This document shows positions 9,024 through 21,889 of a stretch of 64,000 nt of DNA, in pieces. The stretch's first letter is position 1. Every line of letters starts with the position of its first letter. The stretch lies in contig CAYNGD010000004.1 in NCBI GenBank assembly GCA_964396965.1, forward strand, positions 1 to 64,000, in the 5' to 3' direction. The stretch is from JABMRW01 sp964396965. GTDB lineage: Bacteria; Chloroflexota; Dehalococcoidia; Dehalococcoidales; BS750m-G39. Position numbers and translations under genes: made by a program. The notes beneath the pieces were generated by a model that had not been told where the DNA came from, did not search any database, and was given only the letters and a program-made list of their open reading frames with translations.

Positions 9024-10347
9024 GGGAATATCCCTCCTCCGGCTCTGGGACCGCCACCCCCTGTAGCTGCGCCTGATACTCCAGCTTGCAGACCAGCCTT
9101 TTAACCACTTCCTCCCAGGTCCACTGTCCGGCGATACGCCTGGCCGCCAGGCTAATCGCTTGCCGGTGCTCTGGATGGGTGCGCAGGTAATCTATGTAGA
9201 AGGTTATTTCCTCGGCGCTGAAGGTGTCCAGGACGATGGCGTTGTAGAGGTGGGTGGCGTAATCCTCGCCGCTGCAGCCGGTAAAGACCACCGCCCCGGT
9301 AGCCATGGCCTCCAGCCCCACCAGTCCGAACGGCTCGCGGAAGCTGTTGGCCAGGACCACGTCGCTGGCTTTATAGATGACCTGGAGGAAGGAGTAGGGT
9401 ATGGGGAACATGAGATTGATGATGTCGGCTGAGCCAGCCCTGGCGATGGCCTCAAAATAAGGCCTGAAATCGTTTTCCAGCAGCGCCCGGCGGTAACACT
9501 CCTCGGGGTCTGCCTTCAGGAAGACGTCCTTCACCGTTGTGCGGGGAAGCTTCATCCCGTTCGAATCCACCCCCCCGCGGGCCAGCAGAACCGGCCTTAC
9601 CCCCGACTTTTTGAGCATATCAATGGTTTGAATGGCCGGTTCCCAGCCTTTATCCGGGTGCCACCTGGCCACCTTGCTCAGGATGAGGTCAGCCGGTACT
9701 ATCTTCCGGAGGGTTAGGACATCCAGTCCGTTCACCTCGTTGAGGATAGCCCTGGGTATCCCGTTGGGGATGACCAGGGAGTTTACCCCCATCTGGAGTA
9801 TAATCTGCTTCATGTACTTGCTCACCGTGGTGATGGTGGTGGTGTAGGCCAGCCGCGGCCAGTTTATCCGCTCAAAACCATAGATGTTGTTGGCGTTCCA
9901 GAACATCAATGCCTTGTCACGCTGGCCGGAATAATGCAGCAGGTCGCTTATGCGGCACATGGCCTCGGCGGTGTGCCACTCCTCGCCCAGGATGGCCACC
10001 AGCTTACCCTGAGAGATGGCGGGGCCGGCCAGCTCGCGGGCGACAAAGGGGGGCACGGACTGGTTGAAGTCGTTGAGCTTGCCCTCCTCCCCGGCGTAGA
10101 CGCCGGCGGGGTGATAGCGGCTTATCCACTGGCACCACCGGTGCAGGACCAGCCTCCCCTCCCGGAGGCTTTCCCTCCCCTCCATATCGGGGTCACCGAT
10201 AAAGATATGATGGACCTGGAAGCCCGCCTCGGCCAGGGTGTTAGTCAGGTGGCTTATCCTCGAGCCCAGGCCCCCGGCCATGGAATAGACGTCGGGCCCC
10301 TCAAAAGAGAGCACGATGAATACCGTATTATCGGGACTAATGCCCAT
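8959..10347 (-). CDS. GT4/GT5-type glucosyltransferase (glycogen synthase-like)
   Basis: Retaining glycosyltransferase with the GT-B fold. The N-terminal loop SMAGGLGSRISHLTNTLAEAG resembles the nucleotide-sugar loop of glycogen synthases (K-x-GGLGD). The C-terminal domain has LSKVARWHPDKGW and the donor-site segment SFREPFGLVGLEAMATGA with its E-x7-E pattern. Given the GlgE operon opposite, two roles are plausible: a glycogen synthase, or a maltose-1-phosphate synthase (GlgM-like) feeding GlgE. Sequence alone does not decide. At 462 residues it is longer than the usual GlgM. It lies 37 bases downstream of the winged-helix gene, in one operon with it, and its last 65 bases are antisense to the end of the trehalose-6-P synthase gene. 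Confidence 0.8.
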   Translation of the reverse strand: MGISPDNTVFIVLSFEGPDVYSMAGGLGSRISHLTNTLAEAGFQVHHIFIGDPDMEGRESLREGRLVLHRWCQWISRYHPAGVYAGEEGKLNDFNQSVPPFVARELAGPAISQGKLVAILGEEWHTAEAMCRISDLLHYSGQRDKALMFWNANNIYGFERINWPRLAYTTTITTVSKYMKQIILQMGVNSLVIPNGIPRAILNEVNGLDVLTLRKIVPADLILSKVARWHPDKGWEPAIQTIDMLKKSGVRPVLLARGGVDSNGMKLPRTTVKDVFLKADPEECYRRALLENDFRPYFEAIARAGSADIINLMFPIPYSFLQVIYKASDVVLANSFREPFGLVGLEAMATGAVVFTGCSGEDYATHLYNAIVLDTFSAEEITFYIDYLRTHPEHRQAISLAARRIAGQWTWEEVVKRLVCKLEYQAQLQGVAVPEPEEGYSLNADLSPLLSVELPLGPVNQG

Positions 10348-10384
10348 AACCTTACCTCTTGGCGTATTAATTCTTAGCGGCCGG

Positions 10385-10585
10385 TTACTCTTTTAAGGAG
10401 AGGGTCACTCCCTGCTTGGTCTGGGTGAAGACCAGCTTGTCTTCTCTGGCCAGCCAGCCGATACCCATGTAGACCATGCTCTGGGGGCGCTTGGTCTTGC
10501 GCGCTATGGCCGAGAGGGTCAGCCTTTCCTCATCCTTGAGAAGTTTCCAGATTTCTCCTGCCGTTTCTCCAATGGAATTCAACAT
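10385..10585 (-). CDS. Small winged helix-turn-helix protein (DUF2582-like)
   Basis: A 66-residue protein that is one winged-helix unit: helix 1 GETAGEIWKLLKDEER, helix-turn-helix LTLSAIARKTKRPQSMVYMGIGWLAR, and wing KLVFTQTKQGVTLSL. The segment VYMGIGWLAREDK is characteristic of the DUF2582 / winged-HTH family. GAGGAGCGGGCT precedes ATG. It is first in a two-gene operon with the glucosyltransferase and is divergent from glgP across a 166-bp region that holds the 44-nt shared element. That position makes it a candidate regulator of the glycogen genes, but DNA binding has not been shown for most members of this family. Confidence 0.75.
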   Translation of the reverse strand: MLNSIGETAGEIWKLLKDEERLTLSAIARKTKRPQSMVYMGIGWLAREDKLVFTQTKQGVTLSLKE

Positions 10586-10655
10586 AGCCCGCTCCTCATC
10601 CTCTTTCTCTCTAAACTGGGGGGTTCAATCATCATAATAACAGCAATCAGTAACG

Positions 10656-10699
10656 AAGTCATAAAATAAAAGGGGAAAAAGTTACAAAATTATGACATT
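10656..10699. promoter_or_regulatory. 44-nt AT-rich element, copy 1 (glgP / winged-helix divergent region)
   Basis: Read on the minus strand it matches 31341-31384 at 38 of 44 positions. It has inverted ends GTCATAA ... TTATGAC separated by about 28 bases, with a C4-T4 core. It covers -53 to -96 relative to the glgP start, a usual place for an activator site. It is conspicuously AT-rich in a GC-rich genome. Binding protein unknown; candidates are the NarL-type regulators at 30104 and 51374 or the small winged-helix protein. Confidence 0.6.
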
Positions 10700-10715
10700 G
10701 CCGCGGCGCCCGCCA

Positions 10716-10754
10716 TAGACTTTCCCCGGATTTCTGGTGTATCATATTACAATG
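10716..10754 (+). promoter_or_regulatory. Leaderless promoter of the glycogen operon
   Basis: TATCAT at 10740-10745, six bases before the ATG at 10752, with TAGACT (10716-10721) as a possible -35 and an 18-bp spacer. No Shine-Dalgarno is present. It fixes the glgP start at 10752 rather than at an in-frame GTG at 10737, which overlaps the -10 box. Confidence 0.55.
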
Positions 10755-12884
10755 CTACCTGAACGTATCGGCCGGCTGGAGGAGCTGGCCAACAACCTGT
10801 GGTGGAGCTGGCACCCCGAGCTACGCACCGTTTTTCGCTCTCTGGACTACCAGCTATGGAGAATCAGCGGTAACAATCCGGTCAAGCTGTTGCGGGAAAT
10901 CAGCCCCGATAAGCTGCAGGCGGCGGCCCGAGACCCGGCTTTTCTGAAGCTGTATGACTCGGCGCTTTCCGCCTTTGATGCCGATATGTCCGGTGGTGAT
11001 AGCTGGTTTGCCGCCAGCCACCCCAACGTTCTGGCCGGGCCGGTGGCCTACTTCTCCATGGAGTTCGCCATTCATAATTCTTTGCCCATCTACGCTGGTG
11101 GGCTGGGAGTTCTGGCCGGCGACGTCTGCAAGGAGGCCAGCGACCTGGGCCTGCCCCTGGTCGGGGTTGGCTTCATGTATCCCCAGGGCTATTTCCACCA
11201 GCATATCTCCGCCGAAGGCTGGCAGGAGGAAATCTACCAGGAGATAGATTTCAGCGAGGCGCCGGTAAGTTTAGTCCTGCCTAAGGAGCAGCGGCCGCCG
11301 GTGCAGATTCAACTGGCCGACCGCTCCCTATCCATCGGGGTATGGCAGGTTAAGGTTGGCCGTGTCAGCATCTATCTGCTGAGCACCGATATCGAGGGTA
11401 ATACCCAGCAGGACCGGCAGCTGTCTGCCCGTCTCTATACCGCCGATAAGGAACAGCGCCTCCAGCAGGAGATGCTGCTCGGAATTGGTGGGGTGAGGGT
11501 CCTGCGGGAGCTCGGTATAAAGCCCTCGGTCTGGCATGCCAACGAGGGCCACACCGCTTTCATGATGCTGGAGCGTATCCGGGAGGAGGTGGAGGGGGGA
11601 GCCTCTTTCCTCGAAGCCGACCGGAGGGTGCAGTCAAAGACTGTCTTCACCACCCACACGCCGGTGATGGCCAGCCACCATGTTTACCCCACCGAGCTGA
11701 TTGAGCGGTATTTTCAGGGCTACTGGGAGTCCCTGGGCTTAAGCCGTGACCAGTTCCTCAAGCTGGGGCAGCTGGACGGCTCAGAAGAGCCGTTATTCAA
11801 TATGACGGTGCTGGCTTTGAAAGTGGCGGGGCGGCGTAACGCGGTGAGCCGGCTCCACGGCAGGGTGACACGCAAGATGTGGCACGGGCTCTGGCCTGAA
11901 GCTAAAGAGGAGGAGGTCCCCATCTCGTACATTACCAACGGTGTTCACGCGCCCAACTGGGTCGCCCCGGAGGTGGGGCGGCTTTACAATAAGTATCTGG
12001 GCGCGGACGCCATCAAGAGGCAGGACGACGCCGGGCTCTGGCGGCGCGCCGCCGAGATTCCGGACGCCGAACTCTGGCAGGCCCGGCAGGTTTTGAAACG
12101 TAAGCTGGTGAGTGCCATGGTGGAGCGGGCGCGGGACTGCTCCACCGACCGCGAGTGCAGTGCCCAGCAGGTTATGGCCATGGGCGCCCTGCTTGACCCC
12201 GAGGTGCTGACCATCGGCTTTGCCCGGCGCTTCACCGAGTATAAACGTCCGATGCTGGTCTTCTATGAGGTGGAGCGTCTCAGGCGGATCGTGGTGAACC
12301 CGTGGCGGCCAGTCCAGATAGTCTTCGCCGGAAAGTCTCACCCGGCTGACTGTCCGTCAAAAGAGTTGCTTCATCAGGTATATACTCTGGGCACGGACGG
12401 CGAGTTTCAGGGGCGAATCGCCTTCGTCGAGGACTACGATACGCACATTGCCCACTATCTGGTTCAAGGGGTTGACCTCTGGCTCAATACCCCCCGCCGC
12501 CCCCGCGAGGCCTGCGGCAGCAGCGGCATCAAGGCCTCGATGAACGGCGTCCTCCACCTCAGCGTTAAAGACGGCTGGTGGTGCGAGGGTTATAACGGCG
12601 CCAACGGCTGGGCAATCAGCAATGAGCTCGAGACAACTGACCCGGCCGAGGAAGACAGGGCCGACGCCGAGTCGCTCTACGGCCTTCTGGAAAATGAGAT
12701 TGTCCCCCTCTACTACGAGCGTGACCGGGACGGCGTACCGCACCGCTGGATTGGCTTCATTAAGGAGGCAATCAGCTCGGTTATGCCTGCCTTTTGCGCC
12801 CAGCGAATGTTAAAGGAATACACCGAGCGAATGTACCTACCGGCGGCCCAGTCCCGGGAGGGGAGCGAAATACCTCAGGGCTAA
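10752..12884 (+). CDS. glgP: Alpha-glucan (glycogen/maltodextrin) phosphorylase
   Basis: Phosphorolyses alpha-1,4-glucans to glucose-1-phosphate, using pyridoxal phosphate. The 710-residue protein starts with LPERIGRLEELANNLWWSW, the hallmark opening of the short alpha-glucan phosphorylase family. It has GGLGVLAGD, HANEGHTAFMMLERI, FTTHTPVMASHH, YITNGVH and the PLP lysine Lys594 in SSGIKASMNG. It heads the long co-directional run and is followed by malQ after 19 bases. The start codon is set by a -10 box seven bases upstream and by the family alignment. In this setting it mobilises glycogen and may also supply glucose-1-P for maltose-1-P or nucleotide-sugar synthesis. Confidence 0.92.
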   Translation: MLPERIGRLEELANNLWWSWHPELRTVFRSLDYQLWRISGNNPVKLLREISPDKLQAAARDPAFLKLYDSALSAFDADMSGGDSWFAASHPNVLAGPVAYFSMEFAIHNSLPIYAGGLGVLAGDVCKEASDLGLPLVGVGFMYPQGYFHQHISAEGWQEEIYQEIDFSEAPVSLVLPKEQRPPVQIQLADRSLSIGVWQVKVGRVSIYLLSTDIEGNTQQDRQLSARLYTADKEQRLQQEMLLGIGGVRVLRELGIKPSVWHANEGHTAFMMLERIREEVEGGASFLEADRRVQSKTVFTTHTPVMASHHVYPTELIERYFQGYWESLGLSRDQFLKLGQLDGSEEPLFNMTVLALKVAGRRNAVSRLHGRVTRKMWHGLWPEAKEEEVPISYITNGVHAPNWVAPEVGRLYNKYLGADAIKRQDDAGLWRRAAEIPDAELWQARQVLKRKLVSAMVERARDCSTDRECSAQQVMAMGALLDPEVLTIGFARRFTEYKRPMLVFYEVERLRRIVVNPWRPVQIVFAGKSHPADCPSKELLHQVYTLGTDGEFQGRIAFVEDYDTHIAHYLVQGVDLWLNTPRRPREACGSSGIKASMNGVLHLSVKDGWWCEGYNGANGWAISNELETTDPAEEDRADAESLYGLLENEIVPLYYERDRDGVPHRWIGFIKEAISSVMPAFCAQRMLKEYTERMYLPAAQSREGSEIPQG

Positions 12885-12903
12885 AGCAAGGGGGTGTCGG
12901 GAA

Positions 12904-15026
12904 ATGGGTTCTCCTGCCGAAATACGCCTTCTCCACCGGCTGGCCCGGCTCTACCGGGTGCAGACGGCCTATAGCGATGTCTACCACCGCCGGCGGCGGG
13001 CGCCGGTGGCAGCCCTGCTGGCGGTGCTTAGGGTGCTGGGAGTCCCCCTGGCCACTCTTAAGGATGTCCCCTCGGCCTGGCGGGAAAGGTGGCAGGAGCT
13101 CTGGCAGCGGCCCCTGGAGCCGGTGACGCTGGCCCGGGCCGGCCAGCCGTCCCTGATAGAGATACGTCTTCCCGCCGCTTTGGCCGATACCGCCCTTTCC
13201 GGGCAGCTGACCCTGGAGGACGGCCAGAGGGGAGGTGAGTGGTGCAGCGCCGACCTGCCGGTGGTTGAGGCCGCCGAGGTGGAGGGGACGAGCTATGTCG
13301 TTAAACAGCTGTCCCTGCCCGGCGGGCTCCCCATAGGCTATCATAGATTTACCCTGGAGCTGCCGGGGGGATACCAGCAGAGCTTGGTCATCGCCGCCCC
13401 GGCCAGGGCCTACCTGCCCCCCCAGGAAAGCGACAGCCGCCTCTGGGGGCTCTTCCTGCCCCTCTACGCCCTGCAGACCGGGACTAGCTGGGGCAGCGGC
13501 GATTTCGCCGACCTGGAGGCGCTGGTGGCCTGGTGCGCCCAAATCGGGGGGCGGGTGTTGGCCACCCTGCCCCTACTGCCCACCTTCCTCGGGGAGGAGG
13601 CCTTCGAGCCCAGCCCCTACCTTCCGGTGAGCCGGAGGCTCTGGAGCGAGTTTTACCTGGATGTAAACAGAGTCCCGGAACTGGAGAGGTGCCCGGAAGC
13701 AAAGGCACGGCTGGCCTCGTCGGCCTTCCAGAGAGAGCTGGAGGCGCTGCGCCGCCTGCCCCTGGTTGACTACCGCCGTCAGATGGCCTTGAAAAGGCAG
13801 GTCCTGGAAGAGCTCTGCCAATGCCTGTTTGATGAGGCCTCCGGCCGCCTTGAGGCGCTTAACCGTTTCGCCGAGGACAACCCGCTGGTCGCCGACTACG
13901 CCCGCTTCCGCGCCGCCGGCGAGAAGCAGGGGGCAACCTGGCGGTCTTGGCCGCAGCGACTCCGGGAGGGAAACATAAAGGAGGGGGACTACCGCGAGGA
14001 AGACCGGCGCTATCACCTTTACGTGCAGTGGTTGGCCCAGCAGCAAATCAGGGAGATTTCCCAAACGGCGCGGGAGAAGGACTTAAAGCTCTACCTCGAC
14101 CTGCCGGTAGGCGTCCACCCCGACGGCTTCGACGTCTGGCGGGAGCAGGACATATTCATCGGGGAGGTATCGGCGGGGGCACCCCCGGACGCCGTCTTCA
14201 CCACCGGCCAGGACTGGTATTTCCCGCCCCTCCACCCGGAGAAGATAAGGGAACACGGCTATAATTATTTCATCGACTACCTGCGTCATCATCTGCGCCA
14301 GGCCGGTATCCTCCGCATCGACCACGTGATGGGGCTCCACCGCCTCTTCTGGATACCCCAGGGGATGGGGGCGGGGCGGGGCGTCTATGTACACTACCCC
14401 GCCGAGGAGTTTTACGCTATCCTAGCCCTCGAGTCCCACCGCTATAAAACGCTTATCGTGGGCGAGGACCTGGGCACGGTGCCGCCGGCGGTCAAACCGG
14501 CCATGAACCGGCACGGCCTTTATCACCTCTACGTTCTGCCTTACGAGCTGGCCCTAGACCGGCAGGCGGTGCTTAAATCTATCCGCCCCAGCTCGGTAGC
14601 CAGCCTCAACACCCACGACATGCCCCCCTTTACCTCCTTCTGGGAGGGGCTTGACATCAAAGAGCGGCTGGGGCTGGGGCTTTTGAGCAGGGCGGAGGCG
14701 CAGAAAGAAGAAAGAGAGCGGCAGGCTATCAGAAAAGAGCTGTTCGGTTTCCTGTCGAAGAAGGGCTGGCTCAAGCCCGCCGAGGTGGACACCTACAGCG
14801 CCCTCAGGGCCTGCCTGACCCTGCTTACTACCAGCCGGGCAAGGGTGGTGCTGGTCAACCTGGAGGACCTCTGGCTGGAGACCCGCCCCCAGAACATACC
14901 CGCCAGCGAGGGCAAAAACCCCAACTGGCGGGGTAAGGCTAGCTACAGTTTTGAGGACTTTTGCCAAATGCCTCAGGTTGTTGGTACACTAAAGATTATA
15001 GACCAGCTGAGAAAGAAACCAAGGCG

Positions 15027-15030
<4 letters not shown>
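12904..15030 (+). CDS. malQ: 4-alpha-glucanotransferase (amylomaltase, GH77)
   Basis: Transfers maltooligosaccharide segments between glucans and releases glucose, working with GlgP in glycogen breakdown. The 708-residue protein has a non-catalytic N-terminal region of about 180 residues, then the GH77 barrel: WGSGDFADLEALV, DGFDVWREQDIFIG, catalytic nucleophile Asp473 (LRIDHVMGLHR), acid/base Glu521 (VGEDLGTVP) and Asp572 (LNTHDMPPF). ATG has AAGGGGG upstream. The last four bases (ATGA) overlap the glgB start. The longer N-terminus resembles the type of MalQ that carries extra starch-binding-like modules; no further domain could be assigned. Confidence 0.92.
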
Positions 15031-16970
<1,940 letters not shown>

Positions 16971-16971
16971 T

Positions 16972-19389
16972 ATGGAAGGCTATATCTGTATTCACGGTCA
17001 TTTCTACCAGCCCCCCCGGGAGAACGCCTGGCTGGAGGTAGTTGAGCTTCAGGACGAGGCCTACCCCTTCCACGACTGGAACGAGCGGATAAACGCCGAG
17101 TGCTACGCCGCCAACGCCGCCTCAAGGATTCTGGACGGCGAGGGCTACATCACCAAAATCGTCAATAACTACGCCAAGATTAGCTTCGACTTCGGCCCGA
17201 CCCTGCTTGGCTGGATGAAAGATAGCGCCCCGGAGGTCTATAAGGCTGTTCTGGAAGCGGACAGGGAAAGCCAGCAGAGCTTCTCCGGCCACGGGTCGGC
17301 CATGGCCCAGGCCTACAATCACATCATTATGCCCCTGGCCAACCGCCGGGATAAGTACACCCAGGTCCTTTGGGGTATCCGGGACTTTGAGCACCACTTT
17401 GGCCGCCAGCCGGAGGGGATGTGGCTGCCGGAGACGGCGGTTGACACCGAGACCCTGGAAATTATGGCCGAGCTGGGGATAAGGTTTACCATACTGGCCC
17501 CTCATCAGGCCCGCCGGGTGCGCAAAATGGGCGGCGGCTGGAGCGACGTCAGCGGGGGCAAGATTGACCCCACCATGGCCTATGAGCTACGCCTGCCCTC
17601 GGGCCGCAGGCTGGCTATCTTCTTCTATGACGGGCCTATCGCCAACGCGGTCGCCTTCGAGGGCCTGCTCGATAGCGGCCAGAACTTTGCCCAGCGCCTC
17701 ACCGGCGCTTTCTCCGATAAACGTAGCTGGCCGCAGCTGGTGCACATCGCCACCGACGGCGAGACCTACGGCCACCATCACCGCTTCGGGGATATGGCGC
17801 TGGCCTACGCCCTGAACGATATTGAGACCAAAAAGGCCACCCAGATAATCAACTACGGCGCCTTTCTGGAGAAGCACCCGCCGACCCATGAGGTGGAGAT
17901 TATCGACAACACCTCCTGGAGCTGCAGCCACGGGGTTGAGCGCTGGCGCCGCGACTGCGGCTGCAACACCGGCCGGCACCCGGGGTGGAACCAGGCCTGG
18001 CGCGCCCCGCTGCGACAGGCTATCGACTGGCTCCGCGACAGTGTGGCTCCCAGCTACGAGAAGAAGGCGGGCCAGCTCTTGAAAGACCCCTGGGCGGCCC
18101 GCGATGACTACATCGGGGTTATCCTGGACCGCACCCCAGAGAACATCGAGCGGTTCCTGGAAAATAATGCCAGCTGCCAGCTTAATGAGGCGGAAAAGAT
18201 AGCCACGCTGAAGCTGCTGGAGCTCCAGCGCCACGCCCTGCTCATGTACACCAGCTGTGCCTGGTTCTTTGACGACCTCTCTGAGCTTGAAACGGTACAG
18301 GTGATGCAGTATGCCGGGCGGGTGGCCCAGCTGGCCGAGGAGTCCTTCGGCGAGAGCCTCGAGCCCCACTTCCTGGAGCTGCTGGAGCAGGCCAAGAGCA
18401 ATCTTCCCCGGCGGGGTGATGGCCGCCGCATCTATGAGAAGTCTATCAAGCCGGCGATGGTGGATCTGACCAAGGTGGCCACCCACTACGCGGTAAGCTC
18501 CCTGTTTGAGAAGTACGAGCCACCGACCAGGATTTACTGCTACGACGTGGACGTTGAGGACTACCGTAACTCGGTTGCCGGCAAACTGAAGCTGGCGGTA
18601 GGGTGGGCTAAGGTCATCTCTGAGATTACCCGGGAGTCGGCCTTGCTGTCATTCGGTGTCCTCCATTTCGGCGACCACAACCTGAACGCCGGTGTCCGGG
18701 ATTATCAGGGGGAAGAGGCCTACCAGGTGATGGTCCAGGAGGTAACTCAGGCCTTCCAGACGGCGGACTTCCCCGAGGTCATACGCCTGCTGGATAAGCA
18801 CTTCGGCACCTCCACCTACTCCCTTAAGTCCCTCTTTCGGGACGAGCAGCGCAAGATCCTGGACTACGTTCTGGAGTCGGTCCTGTCCGAGGCCGAGGCG
18901 GCCTACCGCGACCTCTATGAGCGCCACTACCCCCTGATGTGCTTTCTCAACGAAATCGGTAACCCGCTGCCCAAGGCTCTGCTCTCGGCGGCTGATTTCA
19001 TTCTCAACACCGACCTGCAGCGTGAGTTGAGCAATGAAAGCCTAGACGCGGAGCGCATCGGCAGGCTGCTGGACGACGCCCAGCTCTGGAATATTGCCCT
19101 GGACAAAGAGGGGTTGGGCTACCGGCTCCAGCAGACCCTGGAGGGAATGATGGCCAGGCTGGCGGCTAGCCCTCAGGACGTTGACCTGCTCAGGGAGCTG
19201 GTGGCGGCGGTGGCACTGGCCCGCTCAGTGCCGCTGGCGGTTGAGTTAGGAGGGGTGCAGAACATCTACTATAAGATGCTGCAGACCGTCTACCCTGATT
19301 TTCAGAAAAAGGCTCAGCAGGGGGATGCCGCCGAATGGAACAGCCAGTTTGTCTCCCTGGGGGAAAAACTATCGATACGGACGGCCTAG
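16972..19389 (+). CDS. GH57 alpha-amylase / glucanotransferase family protein with DUF3536 C-terminus
   Basis: An 805-residue member of glycoside hydrolase family 57. It opens with ICIHGHFYQPPRENAW (the GH57 His-x-His-x-x-x-Q region), has the nucleophile motif MWLPETAVD (Glu154) and the acid/base motif ATDGETYGHHH (Asp262). The C-terminal half, from about residue 300, matches the DUF3536 type of GH57 proteins often found beside glycogen genes. Its exact activity (amylase, branching or debranching) is not established for this subgroup. The ATG is the first in-frame start after the glgB stop; a longer reading frame begins inside glgB but is not conserved. It ends where the treY relic begins. 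Confidence 0.85.
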   Translation: MEGYICIHGHFYQPPRENAWLEVVELQDEAYPFHDWNERINAECYAANAASRILDGEGYITKIVNNYAKISFDFGPTLLGWMKDSAPEVYKAVLEADRESQQSFSGHGSAMAQAYNHIIMPLANRRDKYTQVLWGIRDFEHHFGRQPEGMWLPETAVDTETLEIMAELGIRFTILAPHQARRVRKMGGGWSDVSGGKIDPTMAYELRLPSGRRLAIFFYDGPIANAVAFEGLLDSGQNFAQRLTGAFSDKRSWPQLVHIATDGETYGHHHRFGDMALAYALNDIETKKATQIINYGAFLEKHPPTHEVEIIDNTSWSCSHGVERWRRDCGCNTGRHPGWNQAWRAPLRQAIDWLRDSVAPSYEKKAGQLLKDPWAARDDYIGVILDRTPENIERFLENNASCQLNEAEKIATLKLLELQRHALLMYTSCAWFFDDLSELETVQVMQYAGRVAQLAEESFGESLEPHFLELLEQAKSNLPRRGDGRRIYEKSIKPAMVDLTKVATHYAVSSLFEKYEPPTRIYCYDVDVEDYRNSVAGKLKLAVGWAKVISEITRESALLSFGVLHFGDHNLNAGVRDYQGEEAYQVMVQEVTQAFQTADFPEVIRLLDKHFGTSTYSLKSLFRDEQRKILDYVLESVLSEAEAAYRDLYERHYPLMCFLNEIGNPLPKALLSAADFILNTDLQRELSNESLDAERIGRLLDDAQLWNIALDKEGLGYRLQQTLEGMMARLAASPQDVDLLRELVAAVALARSVPLAVELGGVQNIYYKMLQTVYPDFQKKAQQGDAAEWNSQFVSLGEKLSIRTA

Positions 19390-19403
19390 ATGCCCAGCTT
19401 ACG

Positions 19404-19454
19404 GATAGCTACCGGTTGGGCATCACCGACCTTTACGCTTCCCCCACCCTTAAG
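19404..19454 (+). pseudogene. Relic of maltooligosyl trehalose synthase (treY)
   Basis: In the 108 bases between the GH57 gene and glgE, one frame reads DSYRLGITDLYASPTLK. LGITDLYASP followed by a hydrophobic residue and LK is the conserved beta1-alpha1 segment near the N-terminus of TreY (GH13_26). It does not belong to the neighbouring genes, whose equivalent segment in GlgE reads MGFDVLYLPPIHP. Only about 17 codons survive; the downstream sequence is lost and glgE's promoter and Shine-Dalgarno follow. This is a short match, so chance is not excluded. Confidence 0.5.
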
Positions 19455-19465
19455 GTTTTACATTG

Positions 19466-19474
19466 TGCTATTAT
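19466..19474 (+). promoter_or_regulatory. Internal promoter before glgE (extended -10)
   Basis: TGC-TATTAT at 19466-19474, 23 bases before the GTG start of glgE. A strong Shine-Dalgarno (AGGAGG, 19485-19490) lies in the short leader. It would allow glgE, the receiver and treS to be expressed apart from glgP. Confidence 0.45.
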
Positions 19475-19497
19475 AGATATTATCAGGAGGCTGTCCG

Positions 19498-21504
<2,007 letters not shown>

Positions 21505-21523
21505 ATGCGGGAAGAAATAGGCC

Positions 21524-21886
21524 ATGAAAAAAAAGAATATCATCCTGATAGTTGGTAGCAACCGGGCTGAACTGGAACTCCTGTCGCAGCAGATTGTCAA
21601 GGAGGGCTGCGGGGCACTGATTGCCGCCGGTCTCGAGGAGCTGGACGGCGCTATCGAGAAGGGCGGCTTCACCCTGGCCCTCATCGACCTTACCGGTTCT
21701 GACCGCACTATCTGGCAGCGCTGCGCGGCGTTACACCAGGCCAGGATACCCTTCATTGTAATTTCGCCGCAGCGCAGCCCCCTGGTACAGAAGGAGAGCC
21801 TGAAACACGGCGCCAGCGGCCTGCTGATAAAGCCGCTCGGTGTAAAGGAGATGATAGAATACATACACACCCTCTTGGGTGAGTAA
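21524..21886 (+). CDS. Degenerate response-regulator receiver domain (pseudoreceiver)
   Basis: A 120-residue single-domain protein with the receiver fold pattern. The phospho-acceptor position is kept (Asp55 in LIDLTG), as are the Ser (FIVISPQ) and the Lys (LIKPLG). The acidic pair that binds Mg2+ at the end of beta1 is replaced by Gly-Ser-Asn (ILIVGSN, residues 11-13), so ordinary phosphorylation is doubtful. There is no output domain. It sits between glgE and treS with gaps of 19 and 3 bases, so it is made with the enzymes and may act by protein-protein contact with one of them. ATG has GGGAAG upstream. Confidence 0.7.
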   Translation: MKKKNIILIVGSNRAELELLSQQIVKEGCGALIAAGLEELDGAIEKGGFTLALIDLTGSDRTIWQRCAALHQARIPFIVISPQRSPLVQKESLKHGASGLLIKPLGVKEMIEYIHTLLGE

Positions 21887-21889
21887 GCT

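Noticed and set aside
12781..13542. 253-codon frame on the minus strand opposite glgP/malQ
   Set aside because: Low-complexity Gly/Pro/Gln composition, antisense to two real genes.
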